Assembly: GCF_020623625.1 (NCBI RefSeq)
Contig: NC_060202.1
Span: forward strand, 1,784,404 to 1,848,403
Source: Saccharomycodes ludwigii
Taxonomy: Eukaryota > Ascomycota > Saccharomycetes > Saccharomycodales > Saccharomycodaceae
Length of the DNA stretch: 64,000 nt
Direction: 5' to 3'
A program made the translations under genes and the position numbers. The notes under the pieces were generated by a model. That model was not told where the DNA came from, ran no database searches, and worked only from the letters and a program-made list of their open reading frames with translations. Of the stretch, positions 1 through 10,669 are shown piece after piece. The stretch's first letter is position 1. Each line of letters opens with the position of its first letter.

Positions 1-579
1 AGTTTCTGGTTTATTACCGTGGTTGTTGTTATTACTATTTCCAGAATTTCCTTTTGTACCACTTGAACTATTCTCGTTTCCTCCATCTTCACCTTCCTCT
101 TCACTACTTGATTCACTACTTTCACCTCCTTTACTACTACTGCTGCTACTACTGCTACTACTACTTTCGCCTTCCTCTTCACTACTTGATTCACTACTTT
201 CACCTCCTTTACCGCTACTGCTACTACTGCTACTACTGCTACTACTACCTTCCCCTTCACCACTTGATGAATGTCCGCCACTTGATGAATGTCCGCCACT
301 TGATGAATGTCCGCCACTTGATGAATGTCCGCCACTTGATGAATGTCCGCCTTCTTTATCCATTGGCATAACATCTTTTCCATTTTTTAACTCAAAATCA
401 GATAAATACGTTTTTGAATAAACTGGGGATAATATTGTACAAGATGAATCATTTTTAAACTGTATATCCAGATCTTGACTAGTTGTATTTTTCGCATTTG
501 TTATAAAAAACATACAAAAAAATGCTACCGCAATTAAGTGAAAGTGAGAGATGTAATTTTTGGATCTACTATTAATCAT
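1..579 (-). CDS. Ser-rich secreted/cell-wall protein, 3' end beyond window
   Basis: The minus strand is open from an ATG at 579 to the left edge (193 codons, no stop), so only the N-terminal part is present. The first ~30 residues look like a signal peptide: a polar start, a hydrophobic stretch (LIAVAFFCMFFI) and a small-residue end (TNA). Around residues 77-106 are five perfect six-residue repeats GGHSSS, encoded by an 18-bp unit at 261-350. After these come two copies of a Ser run followed by a Gly-Lys/Glu-rich acidic block (KGGESSESSSEEEGE), then Asn/Ser/Gly-rich sequence. A later in-frame ATG at 511 would remove most of the signal peptide, so 579 is preferred. The composition fits a secreted or GPI-anchored wall protein, but the C-terminus is not visible and no family is recognised. 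The plus-strand frames here are low-complexity shadows. Confidence 0.6.
   Translation of the reverse strand, partial: MINSRSKNYISHFHLIAVAFFCMFFITNAKNTTSQDLDIQFKNDSSCTILSPVYSKTYLSDFELKNGKDVMPMDKEGGHSSSGGHSSSGGHSSSGGHSSSGGHSSSGEGEGSSSSSSSSSSSGKGGESSESSSEEEGESSSSSSSSSSSKGGESSESSSEEEGEDGGNENSSSGTKGNSGNSNNNNHGNKPET
261..350 (-). repeat. 18-bp minisatellite x5 (GGHSSS coding)
   Basis: Five head-to-tail identical copies of an 18-bp unit (plus-strand cacttgatgaatgtccgc). It lies inside the partial wall-protein gene and keeps its frame. Each unit supplies one His in a Gly/Ser setting. Confidence 0.95.
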
Positions 580-1314
580 GCTTTTTTTTTTTTCTGGATC
601 TTTTTATTGCCTTTCTATGTTTGACTTTGTTCGTATGTGTTTGGTTTTTTTGCAAGTCCACTATTCCAATAATTTTTTTAAAAAAAAAAAAATAAATATA
701 TTATTTATGGACAACCAAGAGAAAAGATCCCATTTATATATTTATATGGACTAGAAGTGAATTAACTTTATAAGGGTATTGATATTATTTATTAATCTCA
801 ATATATTTTTATTATTTTTATTATTATTATTATTATTAAAAAAGTTTTACAGCCTCTTGAATTAATGACAGCCTTGATACCAAAGAAGTATTTTTTTTTT
901 TTCTTGTTAAACAATTCATGGATATATGAATAAAAACATGTGATTGTAACCAAACATACTAAATTTTTTTTACCGTTTCTATTATTTATGCGGTGAAAAG
1001 AGAAAAGAAAAGAAAAAAAAGAAAAAAAAGAAAGGGGGAAAAAGATAGGGCTTAATTATTTTGTTAATGCGTAATTACGCATTATAATTAAGCCAAGGGT
1101 CTTATTTGTTGACAAAACGCCTCGGCCCCCTTGCTGCAATATCACTTGAAAAGTTATCTTAATTAAACTAAACAAAAACATCGATAATATATATTTTACT
1201 ATTGTTTATAATATTTAAGCCACAAATACCATCAGATAATTTATTCATCCCCCTTTCTTTACTATAGGACAAAACATTTATATATATATATTTTTTGGGT
1301 TCTCACATGCGTTC
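580..1314. other. intergenic, A/T tracts and nested palindrome
   Basis: Between the start of the wall-protein gene and the 3' end of LAP3. It holds poly-T/poly-A tracts, a purine-rich stretch (1000-1045) and the nested inverted repeat at 1049-1094. No ORF or RNA gene is recognised. Confidence 0.7.
1049..1094. repeat. nested perfect palindrome
   Basis: A 20-bp perfect palindrome, TAATGCGTAATTACGCATTA (1065-1084), is flanked by a second pair of perfectly complementary 10-bp arms, GGCTTAATTA (1049-1058) and TAATTAAGCC (1085-1094). It could form a cruciform, a hairpin in the LAP3 3' region, or a site for a dimeric DNA-binding protein upstream of the wall-protein gene (about 470-515 bp before its ATG). 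Confidence 0.85.
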
Positions 1315-2679
1315 TTAAATAGCCAAGGCTCCCATAGGATCCCAAATAGGTAAAATAATTTTGGTAGCAGAAGATAATGATTCTTTGTCAGTGAACTTTT
1401 CCTTTAAATTTTCTGGTAACTCATCAAGATCAACAACAATTTGAAAAGCGTATTCTTCAAAATATTTTTGAGTCATCAAATATAATCCATCCTTACCAGA
1501 ATCTTTCCCCCACGAGTTTTCCACGCGATATCTAACTGGCTTGCCATTTTCTGAAAGATGGCATCCAGTAATTAGCATGGCGTGCGTCATTAAACTTTCA
1601 TGGTACTTGATACGAGAAGCTTTCGATTGGTTGCATTGATAACCAATTGCCTTATAATTCCACAGGTCAACATCCATAATCCCATTTTTTTTATCCATGT
1701 ACCTAGGGGTATGAGAACCAAAAAAAACAGCTTTGTTGTTTTTTAAACGTTTAACAACCAGTTCAGTTAGGGTATCATTGTCTACATTTAAATACAAAAC
1801 AGCGTCACCCCCGGTAACATTACCTAATCTATCGATTTCGATTAGTTCACCGTAGGGGTGTCTAGGATCGTTTATCAATGAAACTGGTGGTTGTTCCAAA
1901 TCCAAACCGCAAATGTTGGTGGCAAATTCTAGTGGAGTACATTTCAAAGATTTTAGATTTTTATCTTTATCCAAATATTCCCAGGAAAATTCCTCATTTG
2001 GTTTGACAATAGAGGATGGCGCATCCATAAAAGTTGTTAGAATTTTGAAAATTTGCTTTTGGAATTTTTTTTGCAAGATTGGCAAATTTCCCACTTCTGG
2101 TTCCTCACGTAATACTTCAGCAAACTCTCTTAATTTGGTGGTTAATAATTGATTCAATTTTCTGCTTGCTGTAGTAGAGTAAGGCAAATCGCCATATAAA
2201 TCCTTTGGAACCAACCCATATTTCTTAACAATGTTAATAAACATGCTGTATTGGCCACCATCATTAGTTGGGGCCTCCAATAAGTACTGTACTAAACGCG
2301 AATCAACCTTTTGATCACGAGTATCAATTATTTGTTCCAAAAAATAATTGCATTTTTCTAATTTGTCGTAAAAAAATACATAACTCTGAGATAATTCTAA
2401 CTCTTTCAAAGACAATTTTTCCATAGCATTTAATCTCAATTGATTGGTGGCTGCAAATAACCAACATCTACCTGAAGATTTTTGGTTTGTTATTGGTGCT
2501 CCATCAATTTCCACAGTAGTATTATATACACGTGGATAATGTTTTAACAATTGTGTTTTATCCAATAATGCATCATCTGCATTATAATTTTTCAAAACGG
2601 TTGAAGCCAAGCAATGAGTTAGATCGGTAAAAAATTCTTCATCCCATTTACTTAATTCTTCAATTGACAAAGAAGGCAT
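1315..2679 (-). CDS. LAP3: bleomycin hydrolase, cysteine aminopeptidase (C1B)
   Basis: A 454-aa protein, the same length as yeast Lap3/Gal6. It is a papain-fold cysteine protease that in the known family forms a barrel-shaped hexamer and trims peptides from the N-terminus; it also hydrolyses bleomycin and homocysteine thiolactone. The catalytic triad is visible: Cys72 in SSGRCWLFA, His366 in THAMLITG, Asn388 in [10 protein letters not shown]. The C-terminus ([10 protein letters not shown] plus one residue) is the segment that reaches into the active site in the family. In S. cerevisiae the last residue is reported to be a Lys that is removed by self-processing; here it is Ile. The ATG at 2679 gives the normal family N-terminus and no upstream extension is needed. 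In S. cerevisiae LAP3 neighbours NAR1; here it lies on the other side of ATG2, so a local rearrangement is implied. Confidence 0.96.
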   Translation of the reverse strand: MPSLSIEELSKWDEEFFTDLTHCLASTVLKNYNADDALLDKTQLLKHYPRVYNTTVEIDGAPITNQKSSGRCWLFAATNQLRLNAMEKLSLKELELSQSYVFFYDKLEKCNYFLEQIIDTRDQKVDSRLVQYLLEAPTNDGGQYSMFINIVKKYGLVPKDLYGDLPYSTTASRKLNQLLTTKLREFAEVLREEPEVGNLPILQKKFQKQIFKILTTFMDAPSSIVKPNEEFSWEYLDKDKNLKSLKCTPLEFATNICGLDLEQPPVSLINDPRHPYGELIEIDRLGNVTGGDAVLYLNVDNDTLTELVVKRLKNNKAVFFGSHTPRYMDKKNGIMDVDLWNYKAIGYQCNQSKASRIKYHESLMTHAMLITGCHLSENGKPVRYRVENSWGKDSGKDGLYLMTQKYFEEYAFQIVVDLDELPENLKEKFTDKESLSSATKIILPIWDPMGALAI

Positions 2680-3084
2680 TGCTTAATTTTTTTTTTTTTT
2701 TGTGTTTGTTTGTTTGTTTTGATCTAATCAATTTAATGTTTCTTTTTTTTTCTACTTGTTCATAAAAGTAATATTTAATCGTCAAAGTAATGAGTTATTA
2801 AGGGGACCTCCAAAAAAAAAAAAAAAAATGTTAATGAATAATTTAAAAATGAAATAAAGCATTTATATATATTACAGTATCAAGTTATATATATAATAAA
2901 ATACTGTAGATAAAGGAATGAGCCAATCAATTATACGACTCTTAATATTAACATATCAGTAAACACGAAAGGACAAAAAAAAAAAAGCCATTTTGGCCTG
3001 TGAATCGTGTGCATCAAAAAAGCGCTTTTTCCAATTAAAAAAAGGACAAAAAAAAATAAAAAACCTCTACAGTACATTTAGCAT
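2680..3084. other. LAP3 promoter / SDR 3' region
   Basis: A 405-bp gap between two minus-strand genes. It contains poly-T and poly-A runs and AT-rich sequence, with no ORF of note. It must contain the LAP3 promoter. Confidence 0.6.
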
Positions 3085-3831
3085 TCAATGAGCAGTCATA
3101 CCACCAGAAGCATATATGGTTTGACCAGTAATCCATTTACCTTCGGTAACCAACATACCGATAATTGGTGCAATGTCCTCAATCTTAGTTAGTCTATGAT
3201 CAATGGCAGCAGACTTGTAAAATTCAACATCTTCTGGTTTTTCTTGGGAGTAAAAAAATGGAGTATCCATAGGACCTGGAGCAACACAATTGACAGTAAT
3301 TCTTTTGGATATTAATTCCTTGGAAGCCGATTTACTGTAATACTCAACAGCAGATTTAGTACCCTGATAAACAGAATAGAATGGTGTATAAGCAGCTAAT
3401 AAGGAGGTTACCAAGGAAACAATGTGACCACCATTATTAACATGTTTAGCGGCTTCGGCTATAAAGAAAAATGCAACTTTGTTGTTGATAGAATCCATGG
3501 CGTCAAATTCTTCCTCAGTAACTTCAACAATTGGTTTTTTCAAAACTTTACCAATATTATTAATAGCAACATCGATAGAACCAAACTTTTCTTGGCAAGC
3601 CTTGAATAGTTTTTGAACAGAGGCTTGTGAATTTAATTTTCCTTGGTATAATTCAACTTTGACACCGTATTTTGAAGCAATTTCTTCAGCAACCTTTTTC
3701 TCATCTCCTTGAGTAGAGTTATAATGTAAAAATAAATTGGCCTTGTGTTTAGAAGCTAATTCAATGGCAGTAATTTTACCCAAGTTTTTGGTACCGCCAG
3801 TGATTAAAACAGTTTTATTTGCTAAGGACAT
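3085..3831 (-). CDS. short-chain dehydrogenase/reductase (classical SDR)
   Basis: A 248-aa single-domain Rossmann protein of normal classical-SDR length. Visible motifs are the nucleotide-binding TGGTKNLG (residues 11-18), NNIG (91-94), and the catalytic set Ser143 (LVTS), Tyr155 and Lys159 in YSVYQGTKSA. The VAPGPMDT stretch (183-190) after strand 6 is typical of the family. The reaction is NAD(P)(H)-dependent oxidation or reduction of an alcohol or carbonyl; the substrate cannot be read from sequence. No signal peptide or membrane segment is seen, so it is probably cytosolic. It resembles the FabG-like/glucose dehydrogenase-like branch more than the best-known S. cerevisiae SDRs. It sits between LAP3 and ATG2 and is divergent from ATG2 across a 1.2-kb spacer. 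I do not recognise a gene name. Confidence 0.9.
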   Translation of the reverse strand: MSLANKTVLITGGTKNLGKITAIELASKHKANLFLHYNSTQGDEKKVAEEIASKYGVKVELYQGKLNSQASVQKLFKACQEKFGSIDVAINNIGKVLKKPIVEVTEEEFDAMDSINNKVAFFFIAEAAKHVNNGGHIVSLVTSLLAAYTPFYSVYQGTKSAVEYYSKSASKELISKRITVNCVAPGPMDTPFFYSQEKPEDVEFYKSAAIDHRLTKIEDIAPIIGMLVTEGKWITGQTIYASGGMTAH

Positions 3832-5013
3832 TATGTATACGTATGAGTGATTGTTTTTTTTTCTTTTTTTTTTTTTTATTATTATCTTAGTTGATTGATT
3901 GTTTTATATTAGTTCTATACAACAATATATATAAACTAGAAGAAAAAGAAAGAAAAAAAAAAAAAAAAAATAAATTATAAATTATAAATTAAAATTAATC
4001 ATCCTTATATATATATATACATATTTTTTCATTGAAATATCATATCTTTGATGTTATTAGTTTTAATGATAAATTTTAAAAGTATAATAGTGCTGTCATA
4101 GTGTTGTTATTGGTAATGAATTCATCTATAAAAAGCACAAAGCAAAAAGAAAATAAGGTATTTTTGTATACTGTTCCCCTTATTTTTCACCCCAGTTAAA
4201 TTCACCCCAGTTAAATTCACCCCGGTTAAATTCATCCCAGTTAAAAAAAAAAGTTGCGGCGGCGGCGGAGGAGGAGGAAAAAAGGAAAAGTTATGCCAAT
4301 GAGACATTTTTGCCTTGGCAAATCTTTTTTTTAAAAAATAATATATTATATATATATATATTTCAATCAACGACATCCTTAACTATTTATCACAAAGGAA
4401 AAACCATATTTCTTTAAAATATATGCAGTACTACCGTACTCTCATACAAACTATTTAAAATAAATAAATAATATAATTTCCCATATAAAACAAAAGTCAA
4501 AGAGATTAAGATTTTTTAGGGTATCCTTGAATATATTATGTTTCGGACTGATCCAACACTCGGACATAAATTCCTTTATCCGTTATTATTTTTTTTTTTT
4601 TTTTTTTATACGATGGAATATATATATTTATATCTTTATCATAATTATTATTGTGGATAAGTAAAATCTAAAACAACTTTATCTATTTTTGCTTATGATT
4701 CAGTGTTATCATCTAACCCTATTTTTTTAATATCTTTCCATATACAAAAAAAAATGTTTCTTTTTTATTATATTGTAGACTTTACTTACTTCAATATAGT
4801 TTTAAAAATAAAAAATAAAAATAAAAAGCAATTTATTCTTCATTTTTTTTTTTTTTTTTATTATTTTGATTGTATTTACATTAAGATATATACATCTACA
4901 ATTATCAAAAACAATAATAATAATAAAATTGCCAACGGAAAACAACAACAATAGCTCTTTTCTTTCCCTTTTCCCTTTCTTTTTTCTTTTTTTTTTTTAA
5001 AAAAAGACCAACC
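3832..5013. other. divergent promoter region (SDR / ATG2)
   Basis: A 1.18-kb AT-rich spacer between divergent genes. It holds long A and T tracts, TATA-like runs (about 4008-4020, 4340-4362), four copies of a 15-bp minisatellite (4186-4245) and a GCGGCGGCGG/GGAGGAGG patch just after it. A minus-strand frame of 84 codons across the minisatellite is low complexity and I do not call it a gene. Confidence 0.6.
4186..4245. repeat. 15-bp tandem repeat x4 (TTCACCCCAGTTAAA)
   Basis: Four adjacent copies of TTCACCCCAGTTAAA with one or two substitutions (CCCCGG in copy 3, TTCATCCC in copy 4). They lie in the SDR/ATG2 spacer, followed by a GC-rich trinucleotide patch that is unusual for this AT-rich context. 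Confidence 0.9.
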
Positions 5014-8000
5014 ATGTCATCCTGGTTTCCTCAAAATATACAAAAAAGGGTTATCCTTTATCTTTTACAAAAAATATCACTTTTTTCCAACATAGATGTT
5101 AGTAATTTGGATGTTTCCATAGGTTCAAACTCTCATTTTTCCTTTAAAGATATAAATTTAGATGTAGATAATATAAAGATACCTAATATGATAGTGAGAA
5201 GCGGGGTTGTTGGGGCAATGGAGATGCATCTAAAGGTTGGCGGTGGCGTTTGTATAAATATAAAAAACGTAACCTTTGTAGTAAAACTTTTGAAACCGCA
5301 AGACAACGATAAGGATAACGCAACAAATTTTTCCCTAACTAAAAGTGTTATTGATTTAACTAATTCTGTAATGTTATCCATAGATGGGGATAATAATGGA
5401 AATATTAATAGCGGCGAAACTGCTAATCAGGACGAATGTATCTCTTCGTTCTCTTCATCTTCATCTTCAACATCTGCCGCTAGCTCCAGCTCATCACAAA
5501 CATCATCTAATGGAACAAAATCGAAAAAGCTTGGCCCTTTGGAATCCATGCGAAATAAAGCTCTTTCCATGGCTTTACAAGACTTCCAACTAACAATACA
5601 AAATTTGGAAATAAAGCTACTTTTAGTGGAACAAAATTCATTGATCTTACATATTGAGACATTTTCAGCTACAATTCTGAATGAGGAACGTCGAAACATT
5701 GTTTTGAAAGGAATAACTTTGGAAAACCATCTCAGTTCCACTAAAGCACCGGGCTCTTCAACATCTGGCCCTTCATCCTCATTTAAGGATACTAAAAATG
5801 CTAACCCAGACTCTTTTAGTATGATGGAAGGCAGTATGCTATATTCCGCAGAAGAAGCAACAAGCATCTTTATGAGTGCAATGCAGAGTATGCCCGATAC
5901 CTCAATTTACAATGACGCTACTCACAAGGCTGGAAATCAAGAGACCCTTGGGAAATCTTCATCTAAACTTTTTAATATAGCATGCATAAACAGCACTTTT
6001 GAAGGCTTTTCCAGCTTCGATGATTTATACCCAACAGATATTCAGACAAATTTTACTGAGATTGAAATTTGGCTTCAAAATGTTTTAAAACTTGATTTGA
6101 CATCCCTTGAATTCTTATTAGCCAGTTTCACTAACCAAAAAATACCAGACTCAAGTTCAAAAACTGATAAATTGTATTCCTATAAAAGATTTCAAAAGGA
6201 ACAAAACCTACTACCAGAACTTCCCCTTAAAGAGTTGGAGATTGAATCTTTTGTTTTGAATTTAACCGATAATCTAAACTTAAAATTTACTAAAGTTAAC
6301 CTACAAAACGAAAATAAAACACATTTTGATTTGTCTATTCAAAATGTAGAAGCTTTGTTAGATCAATCCTACAGCTTGATAAATGATACAAACGGCGAAA
6401 CGATTAAATTTGAAGTAAATTTATTAAAAGGTTATTATGATATCATTTTCAATGATAAGATATGTTTTAATATAAATACAAGACTGATGGAAGAGTTGTT
6501 AGGGGTTATCAACCGAGTTAATACAATCCTTTCAATTGCTTCTCATACAAAACAAACTTTTAAAATACACCAAAGTATTAATAATGCAGGCGCAAACAAT
6601 AGTAGTGTTACTCAACATAACAAATTCTTTATAAGTTTACCAAAGGGTGCTGAAATTAATATTTTTTTACCAAAAACTAACAAAATTGTGATTTCTCTTC
6701 CAACTAGTAGGGTTGATATACTTGACAAATTTTTAACACTTCCAGACTTTAGAGTAATCATCAATGGGCATAATTTTATACAAGCAACCGGTATTTCCAT
6801 GGCTGTAAAGTTAAAGAAGGATATTAATTCATATGACTATAATCAAAAACCGTGTTTATATTCAAATTCCTTCAGAACAAGAATCTCAGAAGTTAAGTTA
6901 ATGTTGACAGAAGATGTATTGAGTTCTTTGGTCCATGATATTACAGAAATGATGGACATTTTTTCCACAAGGGAAAAAAAGTCTTTTTTGTCTTCTTCCT
7001 TCCACATTCCTGCTAGCGGAAATAGTGCCAGTATCAAAAAAAGCGTTCGAATAATGAATAGTTCAAGTATCATATATAAACCAAGCTCCAGAGTTAAAAG
7101 TATGTTTTTTATAGAGGATCTCGATTTAAAACTTCTATTAAATGGATCCATTGGCCAGTTGAATTTTGCTTCTCGCAACTGCGAATTTATTATGGAGAAT
7201 AATGGCAATTTCTTGTGTCACTTTTTCAATACAATTTTGGTTCGTGTATTAAACGATATTCCATTGGTCAAAAGTAGGAATGGGGAGAAAACGGATGATG
7301 GTCCCAATATTACTATATTTAAAAAAAATCAACAACTGAAAATTTTATTGGAAAACTTGGTTGTTTTTTATCATGCAAAATTGTTAGATGAATTTCAAAG
7401 GAAAACACAGGTTATCGATCTTACCGTGGATCCCTCCGAACCTAAAGTATCCGTTAGACTTTGTGATATTAGATTAAAAGATTGTGATTTGCATTTAAAG
7501 CCTTATAGGTTAAATACATTACTTGTACAAAGAATAAAAAGTGGCAATATCGTTATTTTTAATAAGGGGAATAAAATTAGCGGCACTTTGCGTAATATTA
7601 CACCATGGTTGATAGATAATATAGATCTATGTAAAACGATTTCAAAATTAGATGGATTTATACATTTAGGGTTAATTGATACATTAAATCTAAATTTTGA
7701 AAAAAAGTGCAACAACAAAACATTTCTTTCTCTAAATATTGCAAATTTTGAAGGATTATTATGCTGCGATTCTTTTAATTGCCTAATCCAAACATTTTTA
7801 GATTTAAAATATCCAACAGGGTTCCCAAACAACGAAAAATATAGCATGTGTTTTGAAGAGGATAAAGATATCTTTCAGGATGTCGATTTGAACTTTTTCG
7901 ATGATCCTAAAAATTTTAGCCTTAAGAAAAGTGTTAAGAAATATGAAAGCGTTGATGAAGCGTTTAGAAAACCTGATGTATTTACAAATACTTTTCAAAT

Positions 8001-8630
8001 TCAAACTGATTATTTAGATTCATTATCGAGAAATAAAACGAATCTGACTAAAAAAGGGGAGACTAAGACAACCGATGGTTCTGTTTTAACGTCTAGTTTT
8101 CCAATTGCGTTAGATGTTGAAATTACTATAGGTGACATCAACTTAAAACTCTATGATGGTTATGATTGGCGCTATACAAGAAAATCAATTAATCAAGTAA
8201 TTGAAGAGAAAGAAAGCAAGGATACGGAACATAGGAATCAATCGATAAATGCGGATAGAAGTGATGGTGATGGTGAAGAGAACGAAGCTCGTATTTTGTT
8301 TGATTCGATATTTATACAAAAGGGAGAACACGACCAAAATTTGCGACAAAGTATTCATGAGACAATTTATAACAATGAGGATATTATAAGCAACAGTGAT
8401 AATTCAGGTAAAATGAGATTGAAACCAACGAAAAATTGCAAAGCAGAAATCCAAATTAGAGACTTGTGTGTCAATTTTCAAGGATTTGACATTGATTTCC
8501 CCTCAAAATTCGAAAGTGACATGTCTGGTGATGTAATTAACTATACGCACTTAAGCGTAGGTGATGTAGAGATATTTGATCACGTTCCTACATCTACGTG
8601 GAATAAGTTTTTGACAAGAAGGAAGAAGAG

Positions 8631-8669
<39 letters not shown>

Positions 8670-9888
8670 GCCCAACACAAAAAATTACGAGCAAGATACC
8701 ATTCCGATAATCAATATACAAATAGAAACAGTCAGACCCATTGATTATCTTTTTGCCTCTGAACTACGATTTAAATTGGATGAAGTCCCGCCATTGCGGA
8801 TGTATATTGACGAAGATATGTTGGATTTTATGATTCGGTTTTTCACATTTAAAGACTCAAGATTTGAGTTGATAGATATATATCCGGATATAACTTTTCT
8901 TCAAAGATTTGAAATAGGTACAATAAACGTCAATGTTGATTTCAAAGCTAAAAAAATCGATAAAAGCGGGTTTAAAAGTATAATGCTATCAGGTTTGCGT
9001 AATTTTTTCGTAGTTGATGGTACTGAGGTGCTATTAAGACACGTGGTAGCTTATGGTATGGATGGATTTGGTATGTTGGGTGAATATTTGAAGGGGTGCT
9101 GGTTGCCAGATATTTTTTCAACACAAATAGTTCCAATTTTAAATGGTATTTCTCCTGTAAGAACTATGCTTACTTTGGGATCTGGGGTGAAAGCTTTGGT
9201 TGAAATGCCTATTCAAGAATACAAACGTGACCAAACGGTTTGGAGAGGTGTTCAAAAGGGCATGCTGTTATTCTTGCGAACAACTACGGGGGAGGCTTTG
9301 AGATTAAGTGTAAAATTATCAACAGGTACACAAACCATATTAGAGAACACAGAATCGCTTATCAAAACAAAATTTGATACAAATCTTTTAATTGAGGAAA
9401 ATAGTATTAGCCCTGATCTGGATAATAGCATAAAGGGAACAACGGACGAACCCGGTACCCTTCTGAGTGACTCTTATATCGTGAAACAAAATATTTTTGA
9501 GGAAAATCAGCTAATAAACCAGCATAGAAAAAGTGCTTTAACTTCAACTAGCAGTAATGATCTTGATGGATCTGGAAAAGCAGAGGCTAATAATAAAGTG
9601 AGTTTGTATGCGAATCAGCCCGAAAGCCTTCAAGAAGGTCTTGTTAAGGCATATTCTTCATTTGGTAAAAATATGGGGGTAGCATACAATGTAGTTAAGA
9701 AAACAAGCAGTAATATATCTGAAACTAGTAGTAACAAAGAAATTGCGATGCGTATAGCAAGGGCTTCGCCAGTTATTGTTTTGAGACCATTAATTGGTGC
9801 GACTGAAGCGTTGTCCAAGACTTTGCAAGGGTTTAGTAATGAGTTAGGTTCAGAGAATAAACAGTTGAATAAGGATAAGTATAAGTAG
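5014..9888 (+). CDS. ATG2: autophagy lipid-transfer protein Atg2
   Basis: A 1624-aa protein, close to the length of S. cerevisiae Atg2 (about 1590). The N-terminus (WFPQNIQKR..LYLLQKISLFSNID, then VSIGSNSHFSF) is the conserved chorein region that starts the lipid-transfer groove. The C-terminal region contains the conserved segment around ARASPVIVLRPLIGATEALSKTL (about residues 1575-1600). In the known pathway Atg2 forms a rod with Atg18 and Atg9 and moves phospholipid from the ER to the growing autophagosome. A Ser/Ala-rich linker (about residues 146-166) and a poly-Asn run from AAT repeats (about 8635-8670) are probably unstructured inserts. The ATG at 5014 follows a poly-T/A leader and gives the canonical N-terminus. 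It is followed by LRG1 on the same strand. Confidence 0.97.
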
Positions 9889-10268
9889 CAAGAAATATTG
9901 GTGGCTTTTGTATATATATATATATCTTTATGTGTATATTATTATTATGTTCAGTAATATCGGTAATTCCTGTCTTAATTTGTTATCTTGCTACTAAAAA
10001 AAGAAAAAAAAGGAATTTTTTCTCACTTTTTTTTATTTGGTGCCTGGTAATAAATAATTGGGTAATAATCAACGTTAAATTAGGTACATAAAAGCTTAGA
10101 GATGGCGCACACATCATTTGGATTATATTTTCTATCTTTTTTCTTTTTTTGTTTACTTTTGAACCACAAAAAAATTTTTTTTTTTTTTGAACAGAGAAAA
10201 TAAAATAAAAATACTTTTGAGAATGATTTACTCTTTTATTCTATTAACACTAACTGGTTAGCTAACAA

Positions 10269-10299
<31 letters not shown>

Positions 10300-10669
10300 C
10301 ATATATGTACATGTGGATATATATATGCATGTATATGGAAATAAATATATAAAAACTAGAATTGGATTACTCATAGTTAGGTCATCTATCGTCCATACAA
10401 GAACATCCTTTTATAGATATACCGTTATAATTTGAAATTCAGGATAATAAATCGATATAGTCCTCTTTCCATTCTCCTAATCCAATAATTTACTTTCCTT
10501 TTCTGCATTAACTTTTTTTTTTTTTCCCTTCTTTCCCACATTCCTTTTCTTTCTTTTTTTTTTTTCTTTTCCACCCAATCCTCCTTCAATTACACTCCAA
10601 CTTTTGTCAATCCTTCAAAGTAATTTTTTTCAATTTTTATTTTATTCTAATTTATCCACATCTAAATAT
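9889..10669. other. ATG2-LRG1 spacer with TATA-rich promoter
   Basis: A 0.78-kb AT-rich spacer with alternating TA runs at 9915-9925 and 10267-10325, then a long pyrimidine-rich tract (10500-10600) typical of yeast promoters upstream of the LRG1 ATG. The LRG1 frame is open back to about 10604 but has no ATG before 10670. Confidence 0.6.

Noticed and set aside
23-421. 132-codon plus-strand Leu/Ser/Pro-rich frame at the left edge
   Set aside because: It is the antisense of the Ser-rich wall-protein gene, whose minus frame has an ATG and a signal peptide.
4122-4376. 84-codon minus frame with poly-Pro and NLTGV repeats
   Set aside because: It consists of TA runs, a GGC/GGA patch and the 15-bp minisatellite translated; no evidence for a gene.
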